Shown here in pieces: positions 8,392-16,269 of a stretch of DNA of 64,000 bases. Each line of letters begins with the position of its first letter. Position 1 is the stretch's first letter. The stretch comes from Rhabdaerophilum calidifontis (GTDB lineage Bacteria; Pseudomonadota; Alphaproteobacteria; Rhizobiales; Beijerinckiaceae). Both the position numbers and the translations under genes were made by a program. The stretch spans positions 124,001 to 188,000 of the forward strand of contig NZ_VTRS01000002.1 in assembly GCF_008641065.1 (NCBI RefSeq), written 5' to 3'. The notes beneath the pieces are model-generated. The model worked only from the letters and a program-made list of their open reading frames with translations. It had not been told where the DNA came from and did not search any database.

Positions 8392-9681
8392 TCAGGCCCC
8401 GGCCTTCAGCGCCTGGTCGAGATCGGCGATCAGGTCTTCGGCATCCTCGATGCCGATCGAGAGCCGCACCACATCCGGGCCGGCGCCGGCGATGGCCTTC
8501 TGCTCGTCGGTGAGCTGGCGATGTGTCGTCGAGGCGGGATGGATGACGAGGCTGCGCGTGTCGCCGACATTGGCGAGATGCGAGAACAGTGTCAGGTTCG
8601 AGACGAGCGCGATGCCGGCCGCATTGCCGCCCTTGAGGCCGAAGGTGAACACCGCGCCGGCGCCCTTCGGGGCGTAGCGCTGGGCGAGCGCGTGATATTT
8701 GTCGCCCGGCAGGCCGGGATAGGAGACCCAGCTGACCTGCGGATGCGTGGAGAGGAAGCGCGCCACCGCCAGCGCGTTGTCGGAATGCTTCTTCATCCGG
8801 AGCGGCAGCGTCTCGATGCCCGTGAGGATCTGGAAGGCATTGAAGGGCGAGAGCGCCGGGCCGAGATCCCGGAGCCCGAGCACGCGCGCGGCGATCGCGA
8901 AGGCGAAATTGCCGAAGGTCTCGGCCAGCACCATGCCGGCATATTCCGGCCGCGGCGCGGTCAGCGAAGGGTAGCGCTTCCCGGCCTTGAGCCAGTCGAA
9001 GGAGCCGGCATCGACGATGATGCCGCCGATCGAGTTGCCGTGGCCGCCGAGGAATTTCGTCAGGCTGTGGACCACGATGTCGGCGCCGTGCTCGATCGGG
9101 CGGATGAGGTAGGGCGAGGCGAGCGTATTGTCGACGATCAGCGGCACGCCGGCCTGCTTCGCCACCGCCGCGATGCCGGCGATGTCGAAGATCACCCCGC
9201 CGGGATTGGCGATCGATTCGATGAAGATCGCCTTGGTCTTCGGCGTCACCGCGCGCGCGAAGCTCGCCGGATCGTCGCCCTCGGCCCAGACGACGTTCCA
9301 GCCGAATTTCCGGTAGGCGTGGTTGAACTGGTTGATCGAGCCGCCATAGAGCTTCTTGGCGGCGATGAACTCGTCGCCGGGTTCCAGCAGCGTGTGGAAC
9401 ACCAGATGCTCTGCCGCGTGCCCCGAGGCCACCGCCAGCGCCGCCGTGCCGCCCTCCAGCGCCGCCACCCGCTCCTCCAGCACCGCGCAGGTCGGGTTGC
9501 CGATGCGGGTATAGATGTTGCCGAAGGCCTGGAGCCCGAACAGCGAGGCTGCGTGATCGACATCGTCGAAGACGAACGATGTCGTCTGGTAGATGGGCGT
9601 AGCGCGGGCGCCGGTGGTGGGGTCCGGCTGGGCGCCGGCATGGATGGCGAGCGTGGCAAAGCCGGGGGCGCGGTCGGTCAT
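8392..9681 (-). CDS. metY: O-acetylhomoserine sulfhydrylase (aminocarboxypropyltransferase)
   Basis: A 429-residue PLP enzyme making homocysteine from O-acetylhomoserine and sulfide in direct-sulfhydrylation methionine synthesis. FATLAIHAGAQPDPTTGARA, PIYQTTSFVFDDVDHAASLF, the PLP-phosphate motif AVASGHAAEHLV, LIVDNTLASPYLIRP, and the lysine motif HSLTKFLGGHG match the MetY subfamily well. The start at 9681 has GGAGAG five bases upstream; the open frame extends 18 codons further but without a ribosome site. It is the first gene of a two-gene operon with its own promoter and operator-like palindrome (9709-9761). Confidence 0.9.
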   Translation of the reverse strand: MTDRAPGFATLAIHAGAQPDPTTGARATPIYQTTSFVFDDVDHAASLFGLQAFGNIYTRIGNPTCAVLEERVAALEGGTAALAVASGHAAEHLVFHTLLEPGDEFIAAKKLYGGSINQFNHAYRKFGWNVVWAEGDDPASFARAVTPKTKAIFIESIANPGGVIFDIAGIAAVAKQAGVPLIVDNTLASPYLIRPIEHGADIVVHSLTKFLGGHGNSIGGIIVDAGSFDWLKAGKRYPSLTAPRPEYAGMVLAETFGNFAFAIAARVLGLRDLGPALSPFNAFQILTGIETLPLRMKKHSDNALAVARFLSTHPQVSWVSYPGLPGDKYHALAQRYAPKGAGAVFTFGLKGGNAAGIALVSNLTLFSHLANVGDTRSLVIHPASTTHRQLTDEQKAIAGAGPDVVRLSIGIEDAEDLIADLDQALKAGA

Positions 9682-9708
9682 CGGGTCTCTCCGTCGAGGT
9701 CGCGGCGT

Positions 9709-9761
9709 TCTATACGGCGGAAATTCGTTCGTCAATCCGATCTGTTCGGTTTGAAGAACGA
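9709..9761 (-). promoter_or_regulatory. Candidate promoter and operator of the metY operon
   Basis: On the minus strand TTGACG (9730-9735) and TATAGA (9709-9714) are separated by 15 bases, slightly short for a sigma-70 promoter, and would give a leader of about 20 bases. The -35 lies inside an imperfect palindrome. TCGTTCGTCAA (9725-9735) pairs with TTGAAGAACGA (9751-9761) with one mismatch, and a nested CCGA/TCGG sits in between. A repressor bound there would cover the -35. The regulator is unknown. Confidence 0.45.
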
Positions 9762-9899
9762 TCCCGGATCACATGGCGGCGCTTGATCTGTCGCAAGGCA
9801 ATGGCGGGGCGCCGGGCTAGGCTTCTCCCGTCTTCAGGGGCGGTGACCGCAGAATGGAGCGCCGCGGGGCGAGGGGCAACAACCCAACCGGAGGCAGAG

Positions 9900-10397
9900 A
9901 TGGATTTTCGTTCGCTCATTCCCACATCCTGGGGCGGATCGGCGGCGCGCGGCGGCGAGGCTGATCCCTTCAGCCTGATCCGGCGCGAGATGGATCGCGT
10001 CTTCGAGACGATGGGCCGCGATTGGCCGGCGCTTCAGGCGCTCGGCGGCAAGGGGTTCCTCGCGCCGAAGGTCGATGTCGCCGAAACCGGCACTGGGCTC
10101 GAACTGACGGCGGAGCTGCCCGGCATCGACCAGAAGGACATCGAACTCGATCTCACGGACGGCGTCCTGACGCTCAAGGCCGAGCATCGCGCCGAAAAGG
10201 AGGAGAAGGACGAGAAGAAGCACTATCACCTCGTCGAACGCGCGCGGGGCACCTATCTGCGCCGCTTCACGCTGCCCTTCGAGCCCGACGAGGCGAAGAT
10301 CGAAGCGCATTTCGACAAGGGCGTGCTCAAGGTGGTAGTCCCGCGCTCGGCCGATCCGGCGAAGCCGGCGCGACGGATCGAGATCCGGGGCGGCTGA
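9900..10397 (+). CDS. Small heat-shock protein, Hsp20/alpha-crystallin family
   Basis: A 165-residue ATP-independent holdase chaperone. The N-terminal arm carries the common SLIRREMDRVFETM helix. The alpha-crystallin domain spans about residues 55-155: PKVDVAETGTGLELTAELPG, IDQKDIELDLTDGVLTLKAE, YLRRFTLPFEPDEAKIEAHF and GVLKVVVPRS. A short basic tail follows, KPARRIEIRGG; the RIEI stretch resembles the I-x-I oligomerisation motif. ATG 9900 has GGAGG eight to nine bases upstream. It is divergent from metY; no RpoH promoter or ROSE thermometer could be identified with confidence in the 218-base gap. Confidence 0.93.
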   Translation: MDFRSLIPTSWGGSAARGGEADPFSLIRREMDRVFETMGRDWPALQALGGKGFLAPKVDVAETGTGLELTAELPGIDQKDIELDLTDGVLTLKAEHRAEKEEKDEKKHYHLVERARGTYLRRFTLPFEPDEAKIEAHFDKGVLKVVVPRSADPAKPARRIEIRGG

Positions 10398-10433
10398 GCG
10401 GGCGGGCCCGGGGCTTCTGCTTTGTTTTGAGTG

Positions 10434-10458
10434 GCCGGGCGGGTGCTCCCCGCCCGGC
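10434..10458. terminator. GC-rich stem-loop between convergent hsp20 and ahpD-like genes
   Basis: GCCGGGCGGG and CCCGCCCGGC form a perfect 10-bp stem with a 5-base loop, placed between two convergent genes. Neither strand has a T-tract after it, so it is a stem-loop that may stall or protect both transcripts rather than a textbook intrinsic terminator. Confidence 0.5.
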
Positions 10459-10466
10459 GCTGCAGG

Positions 10467-11009
10467 TCAGGCCGCCTTCGCGGGTGCGACAGCGGGGAAG
10501 TCGATCGTCGTATCGAACAGGTGGTTGGCGTAGTTCGTGAACAGGTTGACCGTTACCTGCGCCAGAATCTCGACGATGACGCCGTCCGACAGGCCGGCGG
10601 CGCGCGCCGCGGCGAGATCCTCCGATCCGGCATAGCCTTTCTTGGCGACGATCGCGCGGGCGAGCGCGACGATCGCGGCGTCGCGCGGCTCGGCCGGCTG
10701 GCCGCTGCGGGCGGCAGCGATCTCCTCGGCCGAAAGCCCGGCGCCCTTGCCGATCAGCGTATGCGCCGAGAGGCAATACTGGCAGGCATTCGCCTCGCCG
10801 ACTGCCAGCGCGATCCGCTCCCGGTCCTTCGCGCCGAGCGTGCCGCCTTCGGCAAGCGCCTGCGTGAAAGCGAGATGCGCGCCGAGCACGGCGGGGGCAT
10901 GCGCAAGGGTCGCGTAGAGATTCGGCACCATGCCGATCTTCGCGCGCACGCCGTCGAGAATGGTCTTGGCGGCGCCTTCCGGGTGGGTAACGGGATTGAT
11001 CTTGGGCAT
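10467..11009 (-). CDS. Carboxymuconolactone decarboxylase / AhpD-like peroxidase-associated protein
   Basis: A 180-residue all-helical CMD-family protein. The redox motif CQYCLSAH (C-x2-C-x3-H) with a preceding conserved acidic residue (VGEANA) is that of the AhpD/alkylhydroperoxidase-like branch, and a second helical repeat follows (AIVALARAIVAKKG). The likely role is reduction of peroxides or nitrosative products, or disulfide exchange. ATG 11009 has GGAGG four bases upstream. It is divergent from a TetR-family gene, with palindromic operators between them, so it is probably the target of that repressor and induced by an electrophile or oxidant. Confidence 0.85.
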   Translation of the reverse strand: MPKINPVTHPEGAAKTILDGVRAKIGMVPNLYATLAHAPAVLGAHLAFTQALAEGGTLGAKDRERIALAVGEANACQYCLSAHTLIGKGAGLSAEEIAAARSGQPAEPRDAAIVALARAIVAKKGYAGSEDLAAARAAGLSDGVIVEILAQVTVNLFTNYANHLFDTTIDFPAVAPAKAA

Positions 11010-11031
11010 GGAACCTCCAGGGATTGCCACA

Positions 11032-11077
11032 GACTGACCGATCAGTCAAAATACATGTAGCATTGACCGTTCGATCA
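11032..11077. promoter_or_regulatory. Two TetR-type operator sites between ahpD-like and tetR genes
   Basis: Site 1 (11032-11047) is GACTGACCGATCAGTC, with 6-bp perfect arms GACTGA/TCAGTC. Site 2 (11064-11077) is TGACCGTTCGATCA, sharing the TGACCG and GATCA half-sites with a wider centre. Both lie in the 148-base divergent gap, nearer the ahpD-like start. This is the usual layout for a TetR repressor controlling itself and its neighbour. Confidence 0.65.
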
Positions 11078-11157
11078 GTAAACACCAGATTGAGGGAGCC
11101 CTGGCCGATGCCGGTCACGACCGCGTGATCAGGATCGCCCAACCGAAAGGAGCGCGC

Positions 11158-11721
11158 ATGAGCGCCGATACCCGCGAGAAGGTGCTCGCGACGACCGAAA
11201 TCCTGATGTCCGACCGTGGCTACGAGGGCGTTTCGATCAAGGATATCGCCGCCGCAATCGGCCTCAGGACGGCGGCGATCTTCTACCATTTTCCGACCAA
11301 GGCCGATCTGGCGGCGGCGGCGCTCGACCGGGCGCGGCGCGATCTCGCCGTCCTGCTCGCGGGGATCGATGCCGCCGAGGCGATGCCGCGCCGGCGCATC
11401 GTGATGTTCCTCGAGACGTTCGGCCGCATCAAGACCGAGCGCAGCGCCTTCTGCTTCGCGGGTATCCTGGCCGCCACGCGCGGCATCATTCCCGACCCCG
11501 CCCGCGATGCGGCCGCGCGCTTCGGCGAGACGCTGCTCGATTGGCTGCGCGCCAACCTTGCCGCGAGCCGCCCCGATCTCGACGCTGCGATCCGCGCCCG
11601 GCGGGCGTTGGCGGTCCTTGCGCTGGCCGAGGGCGCACTTCTCGTCGCGCGCATGCAGGGCACGCCGGACAGCTATCGCCAGGCGGTGGAAGAGGCGTTG
11701 CCGGCCCTGCTCGACGGCTGA
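11158..11721 (+). CDS. TetR/AcrR-family transcriptional repressor
   Basis: A 187-residue regulator. The N-terminal helix-turn-helix reads SADTREKVLATTEILMSDRG, then SIKDIAAAIGLRTAAIFYHF, the family hallmark (YHFPTKADL). The C-terminal helical ligand domain ends in LAEGALLVARMQGTPDSYRQ, like the C-terminal region of the YezE/YcdC-type branch. The start at 11158 has AAAGGA six bases upstream. It is divergent from the AhpD-like gene, and the two palindromic sites in between are its probable operators. The ligand cannot be read from the sequence. Confidence 0.88.
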   Translation: MSADTREKVLATTEILMSDRGYEGVSIKDIAAAIGLRTAAIFYHFPTKADLAAAALDRARRDLAVLLAGIDAAEAMPRRRIVMFLETFGRIKTERSAFCFAGILAATRGIIPDPARDAAARFGETLLDWLRANLAASRPDLDAAIRARRALAVLALAEGALLVARMQGTPDSYRQAVEEALPALLDG

Positions 11722-11722
11722 G

Positions 11723-12250
11723 CTAATAGCGCCGGTCGAGCGTCAGCTTCTGGAATCCCTTGGCCGCCAGTGCCGGTTTGCGGGCCGAGAGGACGCGCGA
11801 ATTGACCCCCTGCCAGGAAATCTCGCCGGAGAGCCGGCCGTATTCGATCTTCGGGCAGCGATCCATGATCACCGTCACGCCTTTCGCTTCGGCCTGCGCC
11901 GCCGCATTGTCGTTGCGCACGCCGAGCTGCATCCAGATCACGCGCGGCAACGGGGTGAGCGCCAGCGCTTCCGCCACCGTCTCGGCCGCGGCTTCGGCGT
12001 TGCGGAAGATCTCGACCATGTCGAGCGGCCCGGCAATATCCTTCAGCGCCGCGACGAAGGGGCGGCCGAGCAGGCTCTGCCCCAGCCGGCCGGGATTGAC
12101 CGGGATGACCTCGTAGCCGCGCTCCGATAGATACTTGAACACGAGGAACGAGGGGCGCGCCGGATTGTCGCTCGCGCCGACCATGGCGATGCGGCGGACG
12201 CGCCGGAGGATCGAGCGGATCAGGTCGTCGGGATAGGATTCATGGCTCAT
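11723..12250 (-). CDS. CoA-binding domain protein (YccU-like)
   Basis: A 175-residue single-domain Rossmann protein of the CoA_binding family. IAMVGASDNPARPSFLVFKY is the nucleotide loop, GYEVIPVNPG the second strand, and VIWMQLGVRNDNAAAQAEAK plus VIMDRCPKIEYGRL the conserved C-terminal motifs, including the invariant Cys. E. coli YccU is the closest named relative; the biochemical role is unsettled, possibly CoA or acyl-CoA sensing. ATG 12250 has GAGGG just upstream. Convergent with the tetR gene (stop codons 1 base apart). Confidence 0.85.
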   Translation of the reverse strand: MSHESYPDDLIRSILRRVRRIAMVGASDNPARPSFLVFKYLSERGYEVIPVNPGRLGQSLLGRPFVAALKDIAGPLDMVEIFRNAEAAAETVAEALALTPLPRVIWMQLGVRNDNAAAQAEAKGVTVIMDRCPKIEYGRLSGEISWQGVNSRVLSARKPALAAKGFQKLTLDRRY

Positions 12251-12448
12251 GCGGCACCCTCGGCTCGGATGCGCAAAGATGGCGCCGGTCGCCTGCCGCC
12301 GCAAGCCGGGAGGGAGCCATTCTGGTATGGTAAAACTTGGAGCTAATAAAAAACACAAGCAAAATCAAATATTTATTGACACTTCCACAGCCGAGCGCAA
12401 TGTCCGCACGTTCGGGCCGAGAATCGGCCCCAGGCAAAGAGGTGTCCC

Positions 12449-13096
12449 ATGAAATCAGATGTCTTCAGCCGGCCGCTCCGGGCCGCTGCGATGCTGACCG
12501 CGCTTGTCGCCGCGGGCGGGGTCCGCGCCGAGGGCGTGAAGCTTCCCGAGATTGCTCCGGCAAAGCTGGTCGAGGCGCTGCGCGCCGGCGGGCATGTGCT
12601 CTACCTGCGCCATGCCGTGACCGACAAGGAAGGCGCGGACCAGGTCAGCGCCACGATGGGCGATTGCTCGACGCAGCGCACGCTCAGCGCCCAAGGCTGG
12701 AAGGACGCGCAGATGATCGGCGCTGCCGTCAAGCTGCTCGGCATTCCGGTCGCCGGCGTGGTGTCGAGCGAATATTGCCGCGCCTGGCAGACGGCCGAGA
12801 TCGCCTTCGGCCGGCACATCAAGAACCCGGCGCTGAATTTCGAGAAGGCCGAGAAATATTCCGAGGCCCAGACGCGGGCGATGAAGGCGCGCGTGACGCC
12901 GCTGCTCGCGCAGGTGCCACCGGCCGGCTTCAACACGGTGATCGTCGGCCACGATGATCCGTTCGAGGCCGCGACCGGGCATTATCCCGAGCCGCAGGGC
13001 AAGCTCGTCGTGCTCAAGCCGGACGGGAAGGGCGGCTTCGCGCTGGTCGGCGGCGTCGATCCGGGCGCCTGGGGGGCCTTGCTGGCCGGGCGCTGA
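12449..13096 (+). CDS. Secreted histidine phosphatase superfamily protein
   Basis: A 215-residue protein with a signal peptide (SRPLRAAAMLTALVAAGGVRA, first 20 hydrophobic residues, cut near residue 27). The branch-1 histidine-phosphatase core is VLYLRHAVTDKEG, where RHA replaces the usual RHG and carries the phospho-acceptor His. SSEYCRAWQTAEIAFG and IVGHDD follow, the latter with the second catalytic His. It therefore acts in the periplasm on an unknown phosphomonoester. GAGG lies six bases before the ATG. The upstream 130 bases contain an AT-rich patch (about 12330-12400) unusual for this genome, which likely holds the promoters of this gene and the divergent CoA-binding gene. Confidence 0.82.
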   Translation: MKSDVFSRPLRAAAMLTALVAAGGVRAEGVKLPEIAPAKLVEALRAGGHVLYLRHAVTDKEGADQVSATMGDCSTQRTLSAQGWKDAQMIGAAVKLLGIPVAGVVSSEYCRAWQTAEIAFGRHIKNPALNFEKAEKYSEAQTRAMKARVTPLLAQVPPAGFNTVIVGHDDPFEAATGHYPEPQGKLVVLKPDGKGGFALVGGVDPGAWGALLAGR

Positions 13097-13224
13097 GCCG
13101 AGTCGCCGCGCATGGGGGGCTGAATCGAGTCCTGCATCCAGGAATAGAATCTTAACGCCAGGACAACGAAAAGTTTACCGAGCTGTCGCAACCATGGCGG
13201 GAGGTGGACAATTCGGGGTGGAGC

Positions 13225-14919
13225 ATGTCCTGGTTCTTATCGGCCTTCCGGGCGCGGATCTTCCTGCGCCTGCAGCTCTTCGTCGGGGTCCTCGCGGTTC
13301 TCAGCGTGGTGCTTGCCGGCGTGCTCTGGCAGACCGGCCGCGCACTCGACGCGCAGGAGCGCCTGAAAAGCGAAACCATGCGCAAGCAGGGGCTCATCGA
13401 GCGCGTCAACGGCCTCGTCTTCGCGGTGGTGATGGATTCGCGCGGCGTCTACATGGCGCAGGAGCCGGCCATGCTCGAACGGTTCGCCAAGGGGATGGAA
13501 ACCTATCTCGAGCGCTTCGAGGCCGCTATTGCCGAATGGAGGGCGCTGGTCCGCGCCGAAGATGCAGCCGATTTCGCCGCTTTCGAGCGCCATCAGCAGG
13601 TTTTCTCCCGGCTGCGGCGCGAACTCATCGCCGAAGGCCGCGCCAAGGGGTCGCCGGCGGCGCGCGCCATCGGCGACAACGAGGCGAACCGCTCGGTGCG
13701 CATGGCGTTCAACGCCGCGATCGAGACGCTCGCCAAGGCCTATCTCGCCAGGATCGAGCGGATCGAGGCGGATCGCGCTGCGCTTGCGTGGCAGGCCGAT
13801 CTCGCCTCCGGCCTGCTCACCGGAGTTATCGTGCTGCTGGCATTCGCCGGCGCCTTCTGGCTGCGCCGTTCGGTCGCGCGGCCCTTCGCCGCGATCACCC
13901 GTGCGCTCGGGCGCATGAACAACGGCGACACCGCGGAGCCCGTCCCCTGCCAGGACCGGGAGGACGAGGTTGGCACCATCGCCAAGGCGATCGAGGGATT
14001 CCGCCTCGGGGTGATCGCCGAGAGTGAGGCGCGCGCCGCCGAAGGCCAGGCGCTGGCGGCACGGGAAGCGCGTCAGCGCATGACGGACACCGCCATTGCC
14101 GGGTTCGAGGCCAATGCCGCCGATCGCGTCGAGGTTGTCGCGGCCACTTCGGAAAGCTTGCGCAGCGCCGCCGTCACGATGTCCGCCGCCGCCGAGGAAA
14201 CATCCCGCCAGGCCGAGATCGTGTCGGAAGCTGCCGGGGCGCTCGCCCAGAGCATCGAGAGCGTCGCCAATTCCGGCACTGCGCTCGCCGCCGCGATCGG
14301 CGAGGTCAGCGTCGGGATGGAGCGCGCCAGCGCCATTTCCGAGCGCGCCTCGCAGACTAGCACCCAGACGGCGGAGCAGTTCAGCGAGCTGGATCAGGCG
14401 GTTTCCGCGATCGGCCAGGTGATCGAGCTGATCAATTCCATCGCCTCCCAGACCAATCTGCTCGCGCTCAATGCCACGATTGAGGCGGCGCGGGCGGGCG
14501 AGGCCGGGCGCGGCTTTGCCGTCGTCGCCCAGGAAGTGAAGGAACTCGCCGCCCAGACGACGCGCGCAACCGCCGAGATCAGCAACAATATCAGCCATGT
14601 CCAGCAGGTCGCCAAGGCATCGCTGACGGCGGTCTCCGAGATCAGCAGCACGATCGAGGATATGCGCCGCATCGCGATCGAGACTGCGGCCACTGTCGCC
14701 CAGCAGCGCGAGGCGGCCGAGATCATCGCCGAGAGTGTCCGCAGCGCGGCGAGCGAGACCGATCAGGTGACGGCCAATATCGACGGCGTGTCCAAGGCCG
14801 CGGCCGATACCGGCGGTGTCGCCGCCAATGTGCTTGAGGCGGCGAGCCGCCTCTCGGACGAGGCGCAGGCCATCCGCACCGAAGTCCAGGGCTTTCTCGG
14901 CCAGATCCGCGCCGCCTGA
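13225..14919 (+). CDS. Methyl-accepting chemotaxis protein
   Basis: About 564 residues. Membrane helix 1 lies near residues 13-35 and is followed by a roughly 170-residue periplasmic helical sensor. Helix 2 is [17 protein letters not shown], then comes a HAMP domain ([19 protein letters not shown]), then a signalling coiled coil. The hairpin tip [41 protein letters not shown] is textbook. There is no C-terminal NWETF-type pentapeptide for CheR/CheB. No che genes are nearby. The frame is open from GTG 13204, but ATG 13225 is better placed behind GGGGTGG; the choice is not firm. Confidence 0.9.
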   Translation: MSWFLSAFRARIFLRLQLFVGVLAVLSVVLAGVLWQTGRALDAQERLKSETMRKQGLIERVNGLVFAVVMDSRGVYMAQEPAMLERFAKGMETYLERFEAAIAEWRALVRAEDAADFAAFERHQQVFSRLRRELIAEGRAKGSPAARAIGDNEANRSVRMAFNAAIETLAKAYLARIERIEADRAALAWQADLASGLLTGVIVLLAFAGAFWLRRSVARPFAAITRALGRMNNGDTAEPVPCQDREDEVGTIAKAIEGFRLGVIAESEARAAEGQALAAREARQRMTDTAIAGFEANAADRVEVVAATSESLRSAAVTMSAAAEETSRQAEIVSEAAGALAQSIESVANSGTALAAAIGEVSVGMERASAISERASQTSTQTAEQFSELDQAVSAIGQVIELINSIASQTNLLALNATIEAARAGEAGRGFAVVAQEVKELAAQTTRATAEISNNISHVQQVAKASLTAVSEISSTIEDMRRIAIETAATVAQQREAAEIIAESVRSAASETDQVTANIDGVSKAAADTGGVAANVLEAASRLSDEAQAIRTEVQGFLGQIRAA

Positions 14920-14936
14920 CAGGCTCCGGCATCGCT

Positions 14937-14963
14937 GCGCCCCGCGCCGCGCGCGCGGGGCGC
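14937..14963. terminator. GC stem-loop after the chemotaxis receptor gene
   Basis: GCGCCCCGCGC (14937-14947) and GCGCGGGGCGC (14953-14963) form an 11-bp perfect stem, 17 bases after the stop codon. No T-tract follows, so intrinsic termination is likely weak unless assisted. Confidence 0.45.
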
Positions 14964-14984
14964 ATTCGAAATCGCTTGACGTTA

Positions 14985-14999
14985 TGTTATAGAGTAACA
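14985..14999 (+). promoter_or_regulatory. Zur-box-like operator in the promoter of the G3E GTPase gene
   Basis: TGTTATAGAGTAACA has perfect 5-bp arms TGTTA/TAACA in an AT-rich patch, resembling the TGTTATANNNTAACA-like core of Zur boxes. It lies downstream of TTGACG (14976-14981), where a bound repressor would block RNA polymerase, and 34 bases before the GTPase start. COG0523 GTPases are classic Zur targets. Confidence 0.5.
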
Positions 15000-15033
15000 A
15001 TATCGGCATGATTTCCACTCTGCCGGAGCCGCC

Positions 15034-16266
15034 ATGCCGACCGCCCTTGCCAATGCCGATTCCCGCCTGCCCGTGACCGTTCTTTCCGGCTTTCTCGGTG
15101 CGGGGAAGACGACCCTGCTCAACCATGTCCTCAACAACCGCGAGGGGCGGCGTGTTGCGGTGATCGTCAACGACATGAGCGAAGTGAATATCGACGCCGA
15201 TCTCGTGCGTGCCGGCAGCGGGCTCTCGCGCACCGAGGAGAAGCTCGTCGAGATGTCGAACGGCTGCATCTGCTGCACCTTGCGCGACGATCTGCTCGCG
15301 GAGGTGCGCCGGCTCGCCGGCGAAGGCCGCTTCGATTACCTCCTGATCGAGGGGACCGGCATCGCCGAGCCGTTGCCGGTCGCCGCGACCTTCGAATTCC
15401 GCGACGAGGCGGGGGTCTCGCTCTCGGATGTCGCCCGGCTCGATACGATGGTCACCGTCGTCGATGCCATCAACCTGATGAAGGATTTCGGCAGCCAGGA
15501 TTTCCTGCGCGACCGGGGCGAAATTGCGGGCGAGGGCGATAATCGCACGCTGGTCGATCTCCTCGTCGACCAGATCGAGTTCGCCGATGTCGTGGTGATC
15601 AACAAGATCTCGGATGTCGCGCCCGAACAGCGCGATCTCGTGCGCAAGGTGGTGCGTGCACTGAACCCGGAAGCGAAGATCGTCGAAACCGATTTCGGCA
15701 AGGCGCCGCTCGATGCAATCCTCGATACCGGGCTCTTCGACCATGGGAAGGCGCAAGGCCATCCGCTCTGGGCGAAAGAGCTTTACGGCTTCGCCTCCCA
15801 TGTGCCGGAAACGGAGGAATACGGCATCTCCTCCTTCGTCTATCGCGCGCGACGGCCGTTCCACCCGGAGAAATTCGCGGATTTCCTCGCTCGCAGCATC
15901 CCCGGCCTTCTCCGTGCCAAGGGGCATTTCTGGCTCGCGACGCGGCCGGAATGGGTGGGCGAACTCTCGATTGCCGGCGCCGTCTGCCGCACCGAGGCGA
16001 TGGGATTCTGGTGGGCGAATGTGCCGAGGGAGCGCTGGCCGCGTTCCGAGGAATGGCGGCACATGCTCAACCGCCACTGGCATTCCGTCTGGGGCGACCG
16101 GCGGCAGGAACTGGTCTTCATCGGCATCGGGCTTGATGAGCGGGCGATCCGCGCCGCGCTCGACCAATGCCTCATCGGGGATTCGAACCCGCTCCGGTTC
16201 AACCCGGACAAATATCGCGACCTGCCGGACCCGTTCCCCGTCTGGCGTCGGGCCGAGGCCGCGTGA
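15034..16266 (+). CDS. G3E-family GTPase, zinc metallochaperone type (COG0523)
   Basis: A 410-residue P-loop GTPase. [20 protein letters not shown] at about residues 15-34 is Walker [18 protein letters not shown] is the switch region, [12 protein letters not shown] contains the family CxCC metal motif, and [10 protein letters not shown] and VVINKISD are the later G motifs. A CobW C-terminal domain follows. Zinc-transfer members (ZagA/YeiR/ZigA) activate metalloenzymes during zinc starvation; CobW proper inserts cobalt in B12 synthesis. No cobalamin genes are nearby, and the upstream Zur-like box favours the zinc role. Confidence 0.87.
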   Translation: MPTALANADSRLPVTVLSGFLGAGKTTLLNHVLNNREGRRVAVIVNDMSEVNIDADLVRAGSGLSRTEEKLVEMSNGCICCTLRDDLLAEVRRLAGEGRFDYLLIEGTGIAEPLPVAATFEFRDEAGVSLSDVARLDTMVTVVDAINLMKDFGSQDFLRDRGEIAGEGDNRTLVDLLVDQIEFADVVVINKISDVAPEQRDLVRKVVRALNPEAKIVETDFGKAPLDAILDTGLFDHGKAQGHPLWAKELYGFASHVPETEEYGISSFVYRARRPFHPEKFADFLARSIPGLLRAKGHFWLATRPEWVGELSIAGAVCRTEAMGFWWANVPRERWPRSEEWRHMLNRHWHSVWGDRRQELVFIGIGLDERAIRAALDQCLIGDSNPLRFNPDKYRDLPDPFPVWRRAEAA

Positions 16267-16269
16267 GCT

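Noticed and set aside
9682-9708. SAM riboswitch upstream of metY
   Set aside because: The predicted leader is only about 20 bases, too short for any known SAM aptamer.
9780-9899. RpoH promoter or ROSE thermometer before hsp20
   Set aside because: CTTGAT at 9782 has no matching -10 at a proper distance, and no clear pairing that hides the ribosome site was found.
13237-16167. 976-codon minus-strand frame
   Set aside because: It is antisense to the chemotaxis receptor and the GTPase; composition is the His/Arg/Asp-rich shadow typical of GC-rich DNA.
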